From contig NC_083390.1 in assembly GCF_031755915.1 (NCBI RefSeq), forward strand, positions 24,795,001-24,859,000: a DNA stretch of 64,000 nt, written 5' to 3'. Origin of the DNA: Ziziphus jujuba. Its lineage: Eukaryota; Streptophyta; Magnoliopsida; Rosales; Rhamnaceae. A program made the translations under genes and the position numbers. Shown here one piece after another: positions 23,896 through 34,336 of this stretch; within the stretch, counting starts at the first letter, position 1; each line of letters opens with the position of its first letter. The notes beneath the pieces were generated by a model. The model saw only the letters and a list, made by a program, of their open reading frames with translations, was not told the origin of the DNA and did no database searches.

Positions 23896-26800
23896 TGTAA
23901 CACCCCGTCCCAAATCGCACCGGAATCCGTGCACGTTGACCGAGGTTGACCGTTGACCGTTGACCGAAGGGGTCAAAAGTTGACTTTTTGACTCGGTGAG
24001 AATTTTGAGTTGACTAGGGTACCGTGGCGAAGTGCACGATGCCACGAGTTCGTAGACTAGTAGCACGTCGAAAACGGAGCTACGGTTTGAAAGTTATGGG
24101 CAAAACAAGTTGAAGTGTAAACTGTCTAAAAGGTGCCGGGAGTTGACTTTTTCTTGTGATGTAATTGTGAGTTGACTCTTGTATGGTTGTAAAGTACTCG
24201 TCGATACGAGTTCATAGACTAGCGGCACGCTTAAATCGGACATGTGGTTAAAAAGTTATGGACGTTTGAAGTTTACCGGATACCGTATTATTTTAATGTT
24301 TTTGGGTCGTGAACAGTGAAATGCCACGTGTCAGCTTCTGAGTGGTCCACGTGGCATGAACAGTGTCACGCAGGGTTTTAATTTTGAAAAACTCTCGGGG
24401 AAGAGAGAGAAGAGAGAGAAAGAGAGAGAGGAGAGAGAAAGAGAGAGAGAGGACCCGCCGGCCGCCGGTCATTTTCATGTTTTTCCTGCCTAGTTACTGT
24501 ACACGCGCCGGCCAGCCAGATTGCCCACCTCATTTCCGGCAAAACCTCCAAATTTCACGGCGAACGGCCGCCGGACGCGCCCGGATCGGACGTCCGAAGT
24601 TTGGCGGCGATTTTTCCCCCTCCACCGCCGGCCACCGCGAATCGGCACTATTCCGGCAGATATACAGTACACGCGCCATACACCCAGCATCCTCTCCTCA
24701 AGTTCGGCCTACCCACCAAAAATCACGGCCATCGGACCACCGACGCGCCGGGATCGGAGCGTTTTCCGGCGAGGGGTCGAAAATCTTCAAACGGTGATTT
24801 CTCCGCCGTCCGACCTCCGTTTTGCTCACCGTCGGTCCCGTTGGATTGCTCTCCTCACGATCTACAAATCTGCAAAATTTCACAACAAACGGCCACCACC
24901 GGAAAATACTGTTCCGGCGACGGTTGCCGGCGACGTGGCGGCCCGCCGGAAATTACTGTTCCGGCGAGTACCCGAAAATTTCCGGCCAGCTCCAGTCCGC
25001 AGTGTTCGACCTCCTGAACCCAAATCCGACTTCCGTTTCCACCAATTCACGACGGTTTGGGAGAATTGCGGAGCCGAAACCCGAAAAGCTTCCCGATAAA
25101 ATTCCGACCCCGTCGGGTACGATCATCGAAAATTAAGACCGGATCTGTGATTAGCATCACTCGAGCTTCGATTCGGTATATGATTCGTAAATTTTAGTTA
25201 TCGTTTGTGTTTTGACCCCCCGGGTACCGGGTATTATTTACCCGAATAAAATATTAATTTATTTGACTGTCTGTGAATTTTGTTCTAGGAGCACCGGTGA
25301 GTCGTAGAATTGATCCCGTAGTGGATCATGGGTTAATTGCGTGCTCCAGGTGAGTGACCCACCTTCAAATTAATTTTGGGGAATTTAATTGATGAATATA
25401 TTATGTGTGAATTAAATATTTGGAATTTAATTTCTATGTGCCAAATATTTATTGGATTTATTGTAGAAGTATTTATGAACTTATTGGATTTAAGAAAATG
25501 CGAATTCTACAAATTTATGCCGTGTGGAATTATTTTATGGTTTTGAGGATTTTGAAATTGGTGTGGTTTTAATGGTAAATTGGGCACGATTTGATTTTCA
25601 AATATTTCAAGGAAAATATTTGGTTATGTTGGTGATTTCAATTTTTATGAAATATGCCCATAAAATATTATGGGATTTGATTATGATATTTCGAGAAATT
25701 ATTTATGCTTGGAAAAAAATGTGGATATTTGAATTGATGGATTTGGGAGTTGGTGGATTTGAAAATCATGGAATTTTTGGTATGGATTATAAGGAAATTG
25801 TGGAGAATTTCCCGGTTCAAGCGGATGGATTATGCCCGCTATGCTTATGAAAAATGTGAAATTTGTTTTATGATTTAAATTTATGGATTTTATAATTTTT
25901 AGATGCACCGTGCATGTACTGGTGTTCTGATTATGTGATATGGTATATGTGATATGGTTAGTGTGCACACGGTTGTGATTAGCGCGCAGGTGGGTGTGAT
26001 TAGCGCGCAGGTGATGTGATTAGCGCGCAGGTGGGTGTGAGTAGCGCGCGGTTGATATTATGAGGGTGTCCTGTGGATGCCATCGGAGAGGGCGGCCACC
26101 CCCCTTTGGCCGGGACACCAGGTTAGCAGCGGCGCTGTGGGACGCCACGCGACCGTATGCCGGTTTCTTTCTATAACCTCCTGTCTGGCGGTACCTTGGG
26201 ACGCTGGGTACTGTTGGCGCCACTGGTATATAGTGGGTGCATCAAATGATTTTCAGAACTGTGTTTTAAAAATAAAATGTTTGGAAACTGAATTGGAATT
26301 AAAAATATAATTGTTACCGCTTCTGGTATTTAATTGATGTCTTGGTTTTCGGGGAATATGGATAAAGGGTTTTGTGAAATTGTTTTAAAAGGGGAACCTT
26401 TCTAACTGAGTGAATTGTAAGGGTTTTAAGAGAAAATATTATTTCCAAATAATTATTATTTATACTTATTACTGTGATAATATATGGTATAGTAGTAGGG
26501 TCGCTCACTGAGATGATTAGCATCTCACACTCTTAAATTCCGTTCCTCTAGGTACCAGGTTGTCGGTGTTCATTCGGAGCGGACTCGATCTTCATCGCTG
26601 TTTTACTTCGTGAAGTACCATGTTCTTCTTTATTGCAGTTGTACTATTTCTTTCACTCTTGTTGTATTTATCTTGCACTGGATTACTGTATTTTTGTTTT
26701 GAAGTGCTGAAATTTGTGGAACCAATTTGTAGTTTGTGGGAGGAATAAGGGGATATTTTTGAAGTGTGTTTTCAGTGCAGGTGAATTTGTGGTAAGTAAA

Positions 26801-26909
26801 TCCCTTAGGGGAGGTGCTGCCGGATTTTCCGTTGGAAGGTTCGGTGGTATTTCCCTGGGATCAGGGCTGTCTAGGGTTCCGGGGAAGGAATTCTGGACGG
26901 GTCCTGACA
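23896..26909 (+). mobile_element. Solo LTR (large, probably Gypsy) nested in the CACTA
   Basis: 3,014 bp starting TGTAACACCCCGTCCC and ending GGGTCCTGACA, with no internal retrotransposon genes and no second LTR nearby. It is clearly related to the minus-orientation copy at 52816-55732, which fixes both ends. Flanks TTACA and TACAT share four bases only in shifted register, so the duplication looks decayed. It is much more GC-rich (24450-25130) than its host. The long size and the TGTAACACCCCG start resemble Gypsy chromovirus LTRs, but lineage is inference. It sits between palindrome copies of the CACTA array. Confidence 0.85.
25975..26054. repeat. Four-copy ~20-bp tandem repeat within the solo LTR
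   Basis: TAGCGCGC occurs at 25980, 26001, 26021 and 26042, in units like GTGATTAGCGCGCAGGTG. The second LTR copy retains only related GCGCGC/GCGTGC words near 53830-53865, so the array differs between copies. Confidence 0.8.
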
Positions 26910-29058
26910 TACATATTTGTAGGAATGTATCTTGTAAAATCAGATAAACTATCATTGAAGCACAAACACATGACTGAAAGTATAGCTCATTTAATATACT
27001 TATTTAGATAAATTGATCAATAAGTCCTTGTTGTATTAGTGCTCTATATTTGGTATACCCTATCTTAGATCTTTAGATATTTGTGTTTCGTATATACACA
27101 TATATGTGAATAATGAAATAATAAAATAACAGATATTTGCTTCATACTTTTTAGAATTATTTTTAGTATTTATTTGCTGCTGAAAAAAGAAAAAAAAATG
27201 AAATAACAAAATAAAAGGAAAAAATGGAACAGGCAACGCAGTCGTAGCAAATTGCGTCGCCTATTATTTTTTGTTTTATTTTGTTCCATTTTTTGAAAAA
27301 ACAAATCTATAATTTAAAAATTTACAATTTTAAACAGAAAATAAACTATGTTTAAGAAACAAAATAATTAGAGAACAACAATAACAAGTGACGTAATCAG
27401 AGGGTTATTATGTCTCTTGTTCCCTCATTTAAAAAAGAAAAAACAATTTAAAAGACTTGCAAATTTGTATGCGGGCTTTTGAATCTTGGCGTGTTTTGAA
27501 AATTTACGCCTTTTTTGCCATTTTTCTGAAAATTTTAGCGCATTTTGAAATTTGTACGCGGGCTTTTGAATCTCTTTTATTTTCAAAACTACATCAAGTA
27601 CTCTATCTAATAAATATTAGATTTGAAAACAACCTAAAAGGGACTTGAAGAGTGAGATATTTCAGATTTCATTTGTCATTTGCCTACATTGCCGTCAGAA
27701 AGTCGAGTTTCTCTGTGTAACCCTCGTTGTGAGTTGCGTTTCTTCTTTTTTTGTCTCCATTGTGTAGATGAGTTTCTTTTTTCTTTGTTGTTGGCAGTTG
27801 CATGTGGTGGGTTGAGTTTTTTATTTTTTAATTTTTTTCATATTAACCATAGATTAGTTTCGTTAAATTTTCTAAATCTTGCTTTTGTAGATATTTTGTT
27901 TGTGATATTGCTTAACATTATTTTGATTTGAGATGGTCTGTTATTTTAACTCCACACAATATCATACTTTTGTTGAAGAAGAATTGGTTGAAGAAGATGT
28001 TCTTGGCGATACTACGACGGCTCACAATCCATCTCAATGAGTATGCAATTCATAGAGATCTCCATGGTAAGTAAAACTACCTTCTAAATAAATTGGTAAG
28101 TAAATTTATTAACTTATGGTCGAAGTAATATTTATGACATTTAATTAATTTTTTTATTTGCTTTCCTAAGAAACAACGGTAATATTCTCTATATCATCTA
28201 CTAAATTACTTTTTAATAATTAATATTTTTTATTTTGCATAAGTGTTTATAATTTTATTAATTTTTTCATGCAGTACTATGAGGGTGTAATATATTCAAC
28301 AAGAGGATGTCAACTTCCATATCAACGAGTATGCATTCATGGAGATTTCATTAATATTGCTTTTGCTTTCACATATACAATAGTTCAATAGTTACCAATT
28401 CAAAAACTAGTTCATGAAATAATATTTAATTTATTTGATAATTATTTTGTTATGAAAATATTTTTTATGCAATTTTTGTAATCCAATTACTTTCGATCAA
28501 GATAATTTTAGTTATTTTGGTATTTTTATTATTTTAATTTTTTGGTATTGATAATTTCTAATCAATTTTCACGCAATTATTAAAAATAAATATAATAAAA
28601 TAAAATAAACTAAATCCTAACAAATTAAAAAATAAAAAAATAGAAAAAAATATAAAAAAAGCAAAAAGGGCGACGCATGACACATTTAGCAACGCATAAC
28701 ATAAATGTCGCCAATTCAACGTTTAGCGACGATAATATTTAGCGACGCGAAATAAAGGTCACTAAAAGTCTAACATTTAGCGACGCATATATTTGCCAAA
28801 ACAGAGACATAGTATTTTAAATGTCGCTAAAAATCCTAACATTTAGCAACGTATATATAATGTCGTTGTTTCATCTATATTTAGCGACATAGGTTTTACG
28901 GTGTCACTGTTTCTCCATTTTTAGCGACATTTTCTCATATGTCGCTGTTTATCTAATATTTTTAGCGACAGAGCATTAAGCGACGTGGTATAAATGCGTT
29001 TCTGTATATTTCGTTTTATTTTTTTTTTACGTCGCTAAATCGCTATTTTCGCGTAGTG

Positions 29059-29152
29059 ATGAGAATCCATGCCAACAAAATCCTTTGAGGCTATTTGATA
29101 TAGTTCTTTGAAAATCTCATTAACAATTTCCTCTATAACAACTGAATCATGC
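29059..29152 (-). pseudogene. TNL-3 NB exon, first 94 bp (upstream of the CACTA)
   Basis: Acceptor CAG at 29153-29155, then HDSVVIEEIVNEIFKELYQ and ASKDFVGMDSH; it stops at the ATG target duplication and resumes at 21719 as IKKIQS. Removing the element and one duplication copy restores a continuous reading, which proves the insertion point. Confidence 0.92.
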
Positions 29153-29304
29153 CTGGATAAATAACCAAAATGTATATATATATAAAGTTTATGGTCAGCA
29201 ACGTCATATCTGTAAAACAAAGAAGAAACCTACAAATGCAACATAACTGTATCCATTCGCATTTTCCCAAAAACCAACCAAGGCTATGTTGCCTTCATTC
29301 TTTC

Positions 29305-29394
<90 letters not shown>

Positions 29395-31827
29395 TTTCTT
29401 CAATAAATGGTGGGATTGATTAGTTGATTCTTTCACAATACAAAAATTGACGCGCACACTGCAATTTTAATAATAGTATTATATTCCAAAAATAGACATT
29501 AGTAAAAGGTTGAAAATACTCTTTAAGCATTTAAACAAATAAAATCAAATATTACATGCACTACACTTTGTAAAAAACAATATACCCTGGCAATGGAGTT
29601 TTGATTATGAATAGGAAAAGATAGGAAATTAAATTCATCCAACATCAAAGGAAAAAAATTAATGTTAATCGAGGGGAACTCATGGGAAGTAGGAATTCTG
29701 AAAACCAATAGGGATCAAAATTGTTTGACTATACAACCAATAGGGATCACAATTATTTGACGGTGGTATTAAAGGTACAGCTAGCTGGTGCACATTACAT
29801 ATGATTTGGAACAAATGGGCAAAGAAGGAACGAACTCAAATTAACACATAAGCTCTTCAATCCACATCAAAAGTTAGCCTCCACCATGAAGAAAAAGTTT
29901 TTTTTAGCCCCTTTGCAATTTAGTTTCATGAAAATTGGGCAAACGAGTTCTTGAAATTAAATAAAAATAAATAAATAAAAAAAGAACTTTTCGATTTAGA
30001 AGAACAACGGATCAAAAAAGGGGCTCGGATGGGATTCCAAATGTGGAAGAAAATCCAATACTTTTTGTTTTGATCTAACCTTCAATTTCTTTAGATGCAT
30101 ATCAAAGATAAATGAAGAAAATAAAATGTCTTTTTTTTTTTTTGGGAAAATTTGGAGTGTGTGAGAAATTAGGGAAACGTGTATATATCTTGGAAAATTT
30201 GGAGTTTTTCAACTATTAGAGACGTAGTGAATTTAAGTTTATTTTATTTTTCTAGGAATAAAGTAGACATATTTTTATCAATGTAAAAAAAATAAAATAA
30301 AATTTGATACAGCTGGATAGAATGTATAGGCATCAATTTGCAAAGTGTGTATAAAATTATCCTATTATTTAATGTCTCTAAAAAGATAGACATGAGTGTT
30401 TAACATGTAAAGTCACATATGCATTTTAACAGGAAAATTGAAAACCAACTGACTAAACAGAAAACTGACCCAAAATTGAAAACACCAATCGCAATTGATT
30501 GGTTAACCGAACAGGAAAAATAAAAAAAAATAAAAAAATAAAAAAAAGAGAGGAGGTGGTAACTATTCATATTCGTTTTTGAAAATCAACAACTAATCAA
30601 AACTGACAGAACAATTTTATTAATAATTTTTTATATATCTGTTTAATAGTTTTTCATAAAATTTTTATATACATTTAATATATATAATTTTATTAATAAT
30701 AACAAAAAAGGACCCAAAAAAAAAATTCAAACAAACCAAAAAAAAAAAAAACGCAAATAAATTTAAATTTATATGGGATTATATAGGTCCATTTTTAATA
30801 TTTACATCAACATATCTTTCAAAATGAGTTGGGAAATAGCTCCCATGAACAAACGTTTTAAAAGGCACGTCCAGGGCTATGTCTGGGGCTTGCCTTAAGC
30901 TTTAAGGTGAGTCCTTAAAAAAAAAAAAAAAGAAAAAAAAAAAGGGAGGGGGGGAGAGGAAATAGATGTCTTTTAAGACTTAAAATTTGGGATAGTACAT
31001 ATGTAAGACACATGTCCCAAAAAAATGAAACATATAACTTGGGCATAAAAATGGGCTTTTTAAGTTTCAAATATGAGGCATACGCCTCACAATACAACTA
31101 ATGTACTCTGTTTATTTTTTAGTTTATAAAAACCTATCTTATCCTTATTAGATGTATAGATTGTTATTATATATAAATTCTAAGTGTATGTTGCATGGTA
31201 TATTTATTTATAATTTTAATTCCGTATTTATGTAAATTTTAATTCTATAATTTTGCAGTCTAAAAACTATTTCTATTTTTTTATTTTTTTTATTTTATAT
31301 CAATTTAAATATATATTTAATGTTTTTTTTTAATATTATTACTTAATTCCTAAAAAGCATATATGCCCCAACGCCCTACGGCTTAATATCTCACCTTATC
31401 ACAGTTAAAATGCACACTTTATATATATAAATTTATATATAAATCAGATTCTTAATATCAAAATTAATATGATAATTTTTTTTAATTTTTAAATAGTATA
31501 AAATATTGAGATTTAAAAATATATTATACTTTTATTTTTAGTAAAAAAAAAAATATATTTGTTAATCATTATTTTTCTATTGAATTTATTTTTTCTAAGT
31601 AGAATTTATGTAACTAAATTCGTATTTTATAATTTTATAATTTTTAATTTTAACTTTTAATCTTATTCAGAAGTTAATAAAAAAAAATGATATGAAAACT
31701 AATAAGTTATTCCAATGTAAATCTAATTCTACATATATACTACTTTCAAAAGAAAAGTTAAGAATGATATCTAGTGTTTAGGGTATAAAATTAATTAAGA
31801 AGTTAATCAAAATGGAGAATTACGTAC
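29153..31827 (-). other. TNL-3 intron 1
   Basis: 2.7 kb intron between the TIR and NB exons. Very AT-rich, with the dinucleotide run described separately and several A/T homopolymers. The 30840-31110 part is somewhat richer in repeats (AAGGCAC, GCCTTAAG words) and could be an old transposon, but no ends are definable. Confidence 0.6.
29308..29390. repeat. (AT)n microsatellite, about 82 bp
   Basis: Uninterrupted alternating AT within TNL-3 intron 1. Shorter AT runs occur near 47775, 56087 and 61549. Confidence 0.95.
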
Positions 31828-32324
31828 AAGCCGTCTTTCAATTCCCAGCATGGATGAATATTGGCCACTAGAGATAAAACCTCCCTCCATCGGTTAACCC
31901 TATTCACATCTTGGTATTTATGCTTATGAGTAAAGGGCTCCCCAAATGTCCCAGTCTGAATCCTCACATGGTTTGGCTCGACATGGTAGAAAACTGGAAT
32001 AATAGTCTGTCCCCAAACTCGATGGCATTTAACAATCTCTGCAACTTCGTCCAAGCACCATGATGAAGTAGCATACTTCTCTGAAAGGACGATGATTGCA
32101 AACCTTGATTCTTCAATTCCTTTCAAGAGTGCCGGTGAAATGGCTTCTCCCCTCACGAGGCCTTCAGTATCCCTAAAGACATCAATTGCTTTCCCATCCA
32201 AAGCATGGTACAGATGGTCTGTGAATCCTGTACGGGTGTCCTCACCTCTGAAACTCAGGAACACATCATGTTTCCATGGTGATGATGAAGATGATGATTT
32301 TGAACATTTTGCTGGGCTGGTCAT
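31828..32324 (-). CDS. TIR exon of TNL-3, intact
   Basis: ATG at 32324 and a donor GTACGT after 31828. Serine-rich leader, then HDVFLSFRGEDTRTGF, FRDTEGL, RFAIIVLSEKYATSS and WCLDEV; catalytic Glu is about residue 93. The exon itself has no lesion and could be transcribed as a short TIR product reading into the intron (stop at 31803). Full-length protein is impossible because downstream exons are broken. Divergent to TN-4, whose start is 2.0 kb away. Confidence 0.9.
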
Positions 32325-32844
32325 ACTGAGAGAGCTAGAGCTAGATGCCTTGGAAAAACGGTGTTAATCATATGAATGAAAGAATGAATGGTTGCTGAAT
32401 TATATAATTAATTAACGCATGAATAGACTCCAATGAAGTGCATTTTATTTTTATAATCCTTCGGGACTATGAATTTCCATTTACTCCAGCTGAACAAATT
32501 GTATTTTTATTATGTTTAAAACAAGTAAATGATTTATATGTATAAATTAAATTCCATATTACCGGCGAATTGAGGTTGATTTATATGTAAAAATTATATT
32601 CCATATTACTGGCGAATTCAAGTTCTATGTTTCTTGATTTAAAAAAAAAAAAAAAAAAAAAGTGTAATATATTTTTTTGTGGGTTGCCGGCTTGGTTTTG
32701 TTTTTGTTTGGATTTTCTGAAATGTTCCATGGATGTCTTATGCTTACGTGCATTCTCAAGACTACGGAGAAGGAATGTGGGTTATGCCGGCTTGGTTTTG
32801 TCCGCTTGGTTTTGTTTTTGTTTGGATTTTTTGAAATTTTCCAT
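32325..32844. other. Upstream region of TNL-3
   Basis: Probable 5' leader and promoter of TNL-3. It includes near-duplicate segments at about 32685-32730 and 32785-32850 (GGTTTTGTTTTTGTTTGGATTT words repeated). No gene seen. Confidence 0.5.
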
Positions 32845-33185
32845 GGATCTCTTTATGAAGATGCCTTTGTAAGTGAAATATACCATTCTTTTTATTTGCA
32901 TTCCTCTGTTTGGTTGACAATGAAAGCAGTAGCATCAAATTTGTGTGTGACCCTTTTCAAAAACTTGATGAGCAATAGTTGTCTTATCAATTCCTCGTGT
33001 ACCAAATATCCCTATTATGCGAACATCATCCAATTCTATATCCAAGAGTGAATCCATTTTCTTCCTACGAGAACCTATTCCATCTAATAACTTGTTATCA
33101 CCACGTGGACATGTTTGATTCAACTTTTCCAATATATCTTTTAACTATTTTCTTAATAAATTCTCACTCAATGCCCTAAAAAAGG
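32845..33185 (-). pseudogene. NB-ARC fragment B
   Basis: Start of an NB exon: EKLNQTCPRGDNKLLDGIG, KMDSLLDIELDDVRIIG, a degenerate P-loop GTRGIDKTT, then a frameshift and FDATAFIV before stops. It matches fragment A (5185-7283) including the upstream flank, and lacks the large insertion of that copy. It lies upstream of, and is not part of, TNL-3. Confidence 0.85.
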
Positions 33186-33334
33186 AAAAAAAAAAAAATT
33201 TGCAAAACTTTTATGTCAACTAGTATTCATAAAGAAACAAATTAACAAGCAAATGCCAAGTGGAGAGATGGGCCGATTGACTCAGAGCATCGCTCTAGTT
33301 GTCTGCGTCGGTAATATTGTCTGGGGAAATGGAA

Positions 33335-34113
33335 CAGGCCCGACTTTAGGATAGGGCCACCAAGGCCGTTGCTTTGGGCCTTGGGCCTCACATTATTTTC
33401 TACATATATATATATATATATGTATATGTGTGTATCAAATTAAGGACCCCAATCCAAAAAGTTCTTAAATGATTATTAGCATTATTTTAAAATAAAAAAT
33501 AAAAAATATAATATTTATGTGATTTTTTTTAATATTACTTTGATTATTTTTTAATATTTATTAACAGGATGAATATTTTTATGAGTTGAAATAGATTCAT
33601 AGGTGATAAACTGATGGATCCATTTCAGCAAGTCTTGAAAAAGTAAAATTGTAATAAATACATTAATGGTTTTTCCATCTAATTTGTAGGCAAATAATTG
33701 TTAATTACTTTAATGCATTTTTCAATTTTTCCTTTAATAATTAGGAATATATATTTATATTAAAAAAAATCGGCATCTCTTTCTTTTTTTGAAAAAAAAA
33801 AAAGACTTCATTATATTTATTATTATTAATTTTTTTTTTTGAAGAACATTATATTCAAAATAAATTGAAAATTTTAGTGTATTGCTTCAAAATCTTTTAT
33901 TTCTTCTCTCAACTTCTGAAATGGGATTTTAATTTTTATTCATATATTTTATAATATTTGTAGTGTATGATTGTTTTTTATAATTATTTTAGTGTTAAAC
34001 ATTAAAACAACATTGAGTATAAAAATAAAATTTATAAAAAAAAAAAAAAAAATCTTATAAGGCCCTATATTACTTTCTTGCATAAGGCCCCACGCAACCT
34101 TGAGCCGGCCCTG
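33335..34113. mobile_element. Non-autonomous hAT-like transposon
   Basis: 779 bp with ends CAGGCCCGACTTTAGG and, inverted, CAGGGCCGGCTCAAGG, flanked by perfect 8-bp duplications AAATGGAA (33327-33334 and 34114-34121). 8-bp duplications and CAGGGCCGG-type ends are typical of hAT. AT-rich interior without a transposase. The paralogous site at 7652-7659 has one AAATGGAA and no element. Confidence 0.92.
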
Positions 34114-34336
34114 AAATGGAAGCATGATCATGTTCGGCAAAGGCCCCTCAAAACAAAATTTGTAAGCTGCCACTTCCATCGATTGATGTATTATATTCAT
34201 TCACACGTTTGGAACGCGTTTGTATATTCATTCACATGTGTGGGACGCGTCAAAGTCATCTTTATGTTTCCATTTGATATAAGAGTCGGTCAATGGCTTC
34301 ACAAGCCACCATTAGTCATATCACAAACTTCCCAAC

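Larger units (their letters stand above)
21720..29058. mobile_element. CACTA (En/Spm) DNA transposon, non-autonomous, 7.3 kb
   Basis: Starts CACTACACGAAAATAGCGAT and ends with the inverted partner ATCGCTATTTTCGCGTAGTG. It is flanked by the 3-bp duplication ATG (21717-21719 and 29059-29061), exactly as expected for CACTA. Subterminal regions carry many TAGCGAC/GTCGCTA motifs in both orientations (21740-22030 and 28700-29040), which in this family are typical transposase-binding repeats. No TNPA/TNPD-type transposase ORF was seen, so mobilisation would need a partner element. The interior has tandem palindromes and a nested 3,014-bp solo LTR; without the LTR the element would be about 4.3 kb. 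It splits the NB exon of TNL-3. Confidence 0.95.
9515..32324 (-). pseudogene. TNL-3: TIR-NB-LRR with five C-JID exons, disrupted by transposons
   Basis: Gene order on the minus strand: TIR exon 32324-31828; NB exon 29152-29059 plus 21719-20714; linker/LRR exon 20515-20234; LRR exon 20076-19459 plus 14748-14276; C-JID exons 14184-13533, 13444-12813, 12705-11692, 11585-11090, 10170-9515. A CACTA element splits the NB exon and an Ale-type Copia splits the LRR exon, both with clean target duplications. Independent lesions (frameshifts in the NB exon, tandem TAA stops in exon 3, a TGA in the LRR, stops and frameshifts in C-JID exons) show the gene is dead. Without insertions it would be a very long TNL with an expanded C-terminus. 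Its closest visible relative is TNL-5. Confidence 0.9.

Noticed and set aside
24363..25136. Overlapping plus-strand open frames of 100-190 codons
   Set aside because: They lie in the GC-rich part of a solo LTR, overlap in all frames and are rich in Pro, Arg and Ser. The second LTR copy has similar chance frames on both strands. No domain recognised.
30840..31400. Possible transposon in TNL-3 intron 1
   Set aside because: Some repeated GCC-containing words but no definable ends or target duplication.
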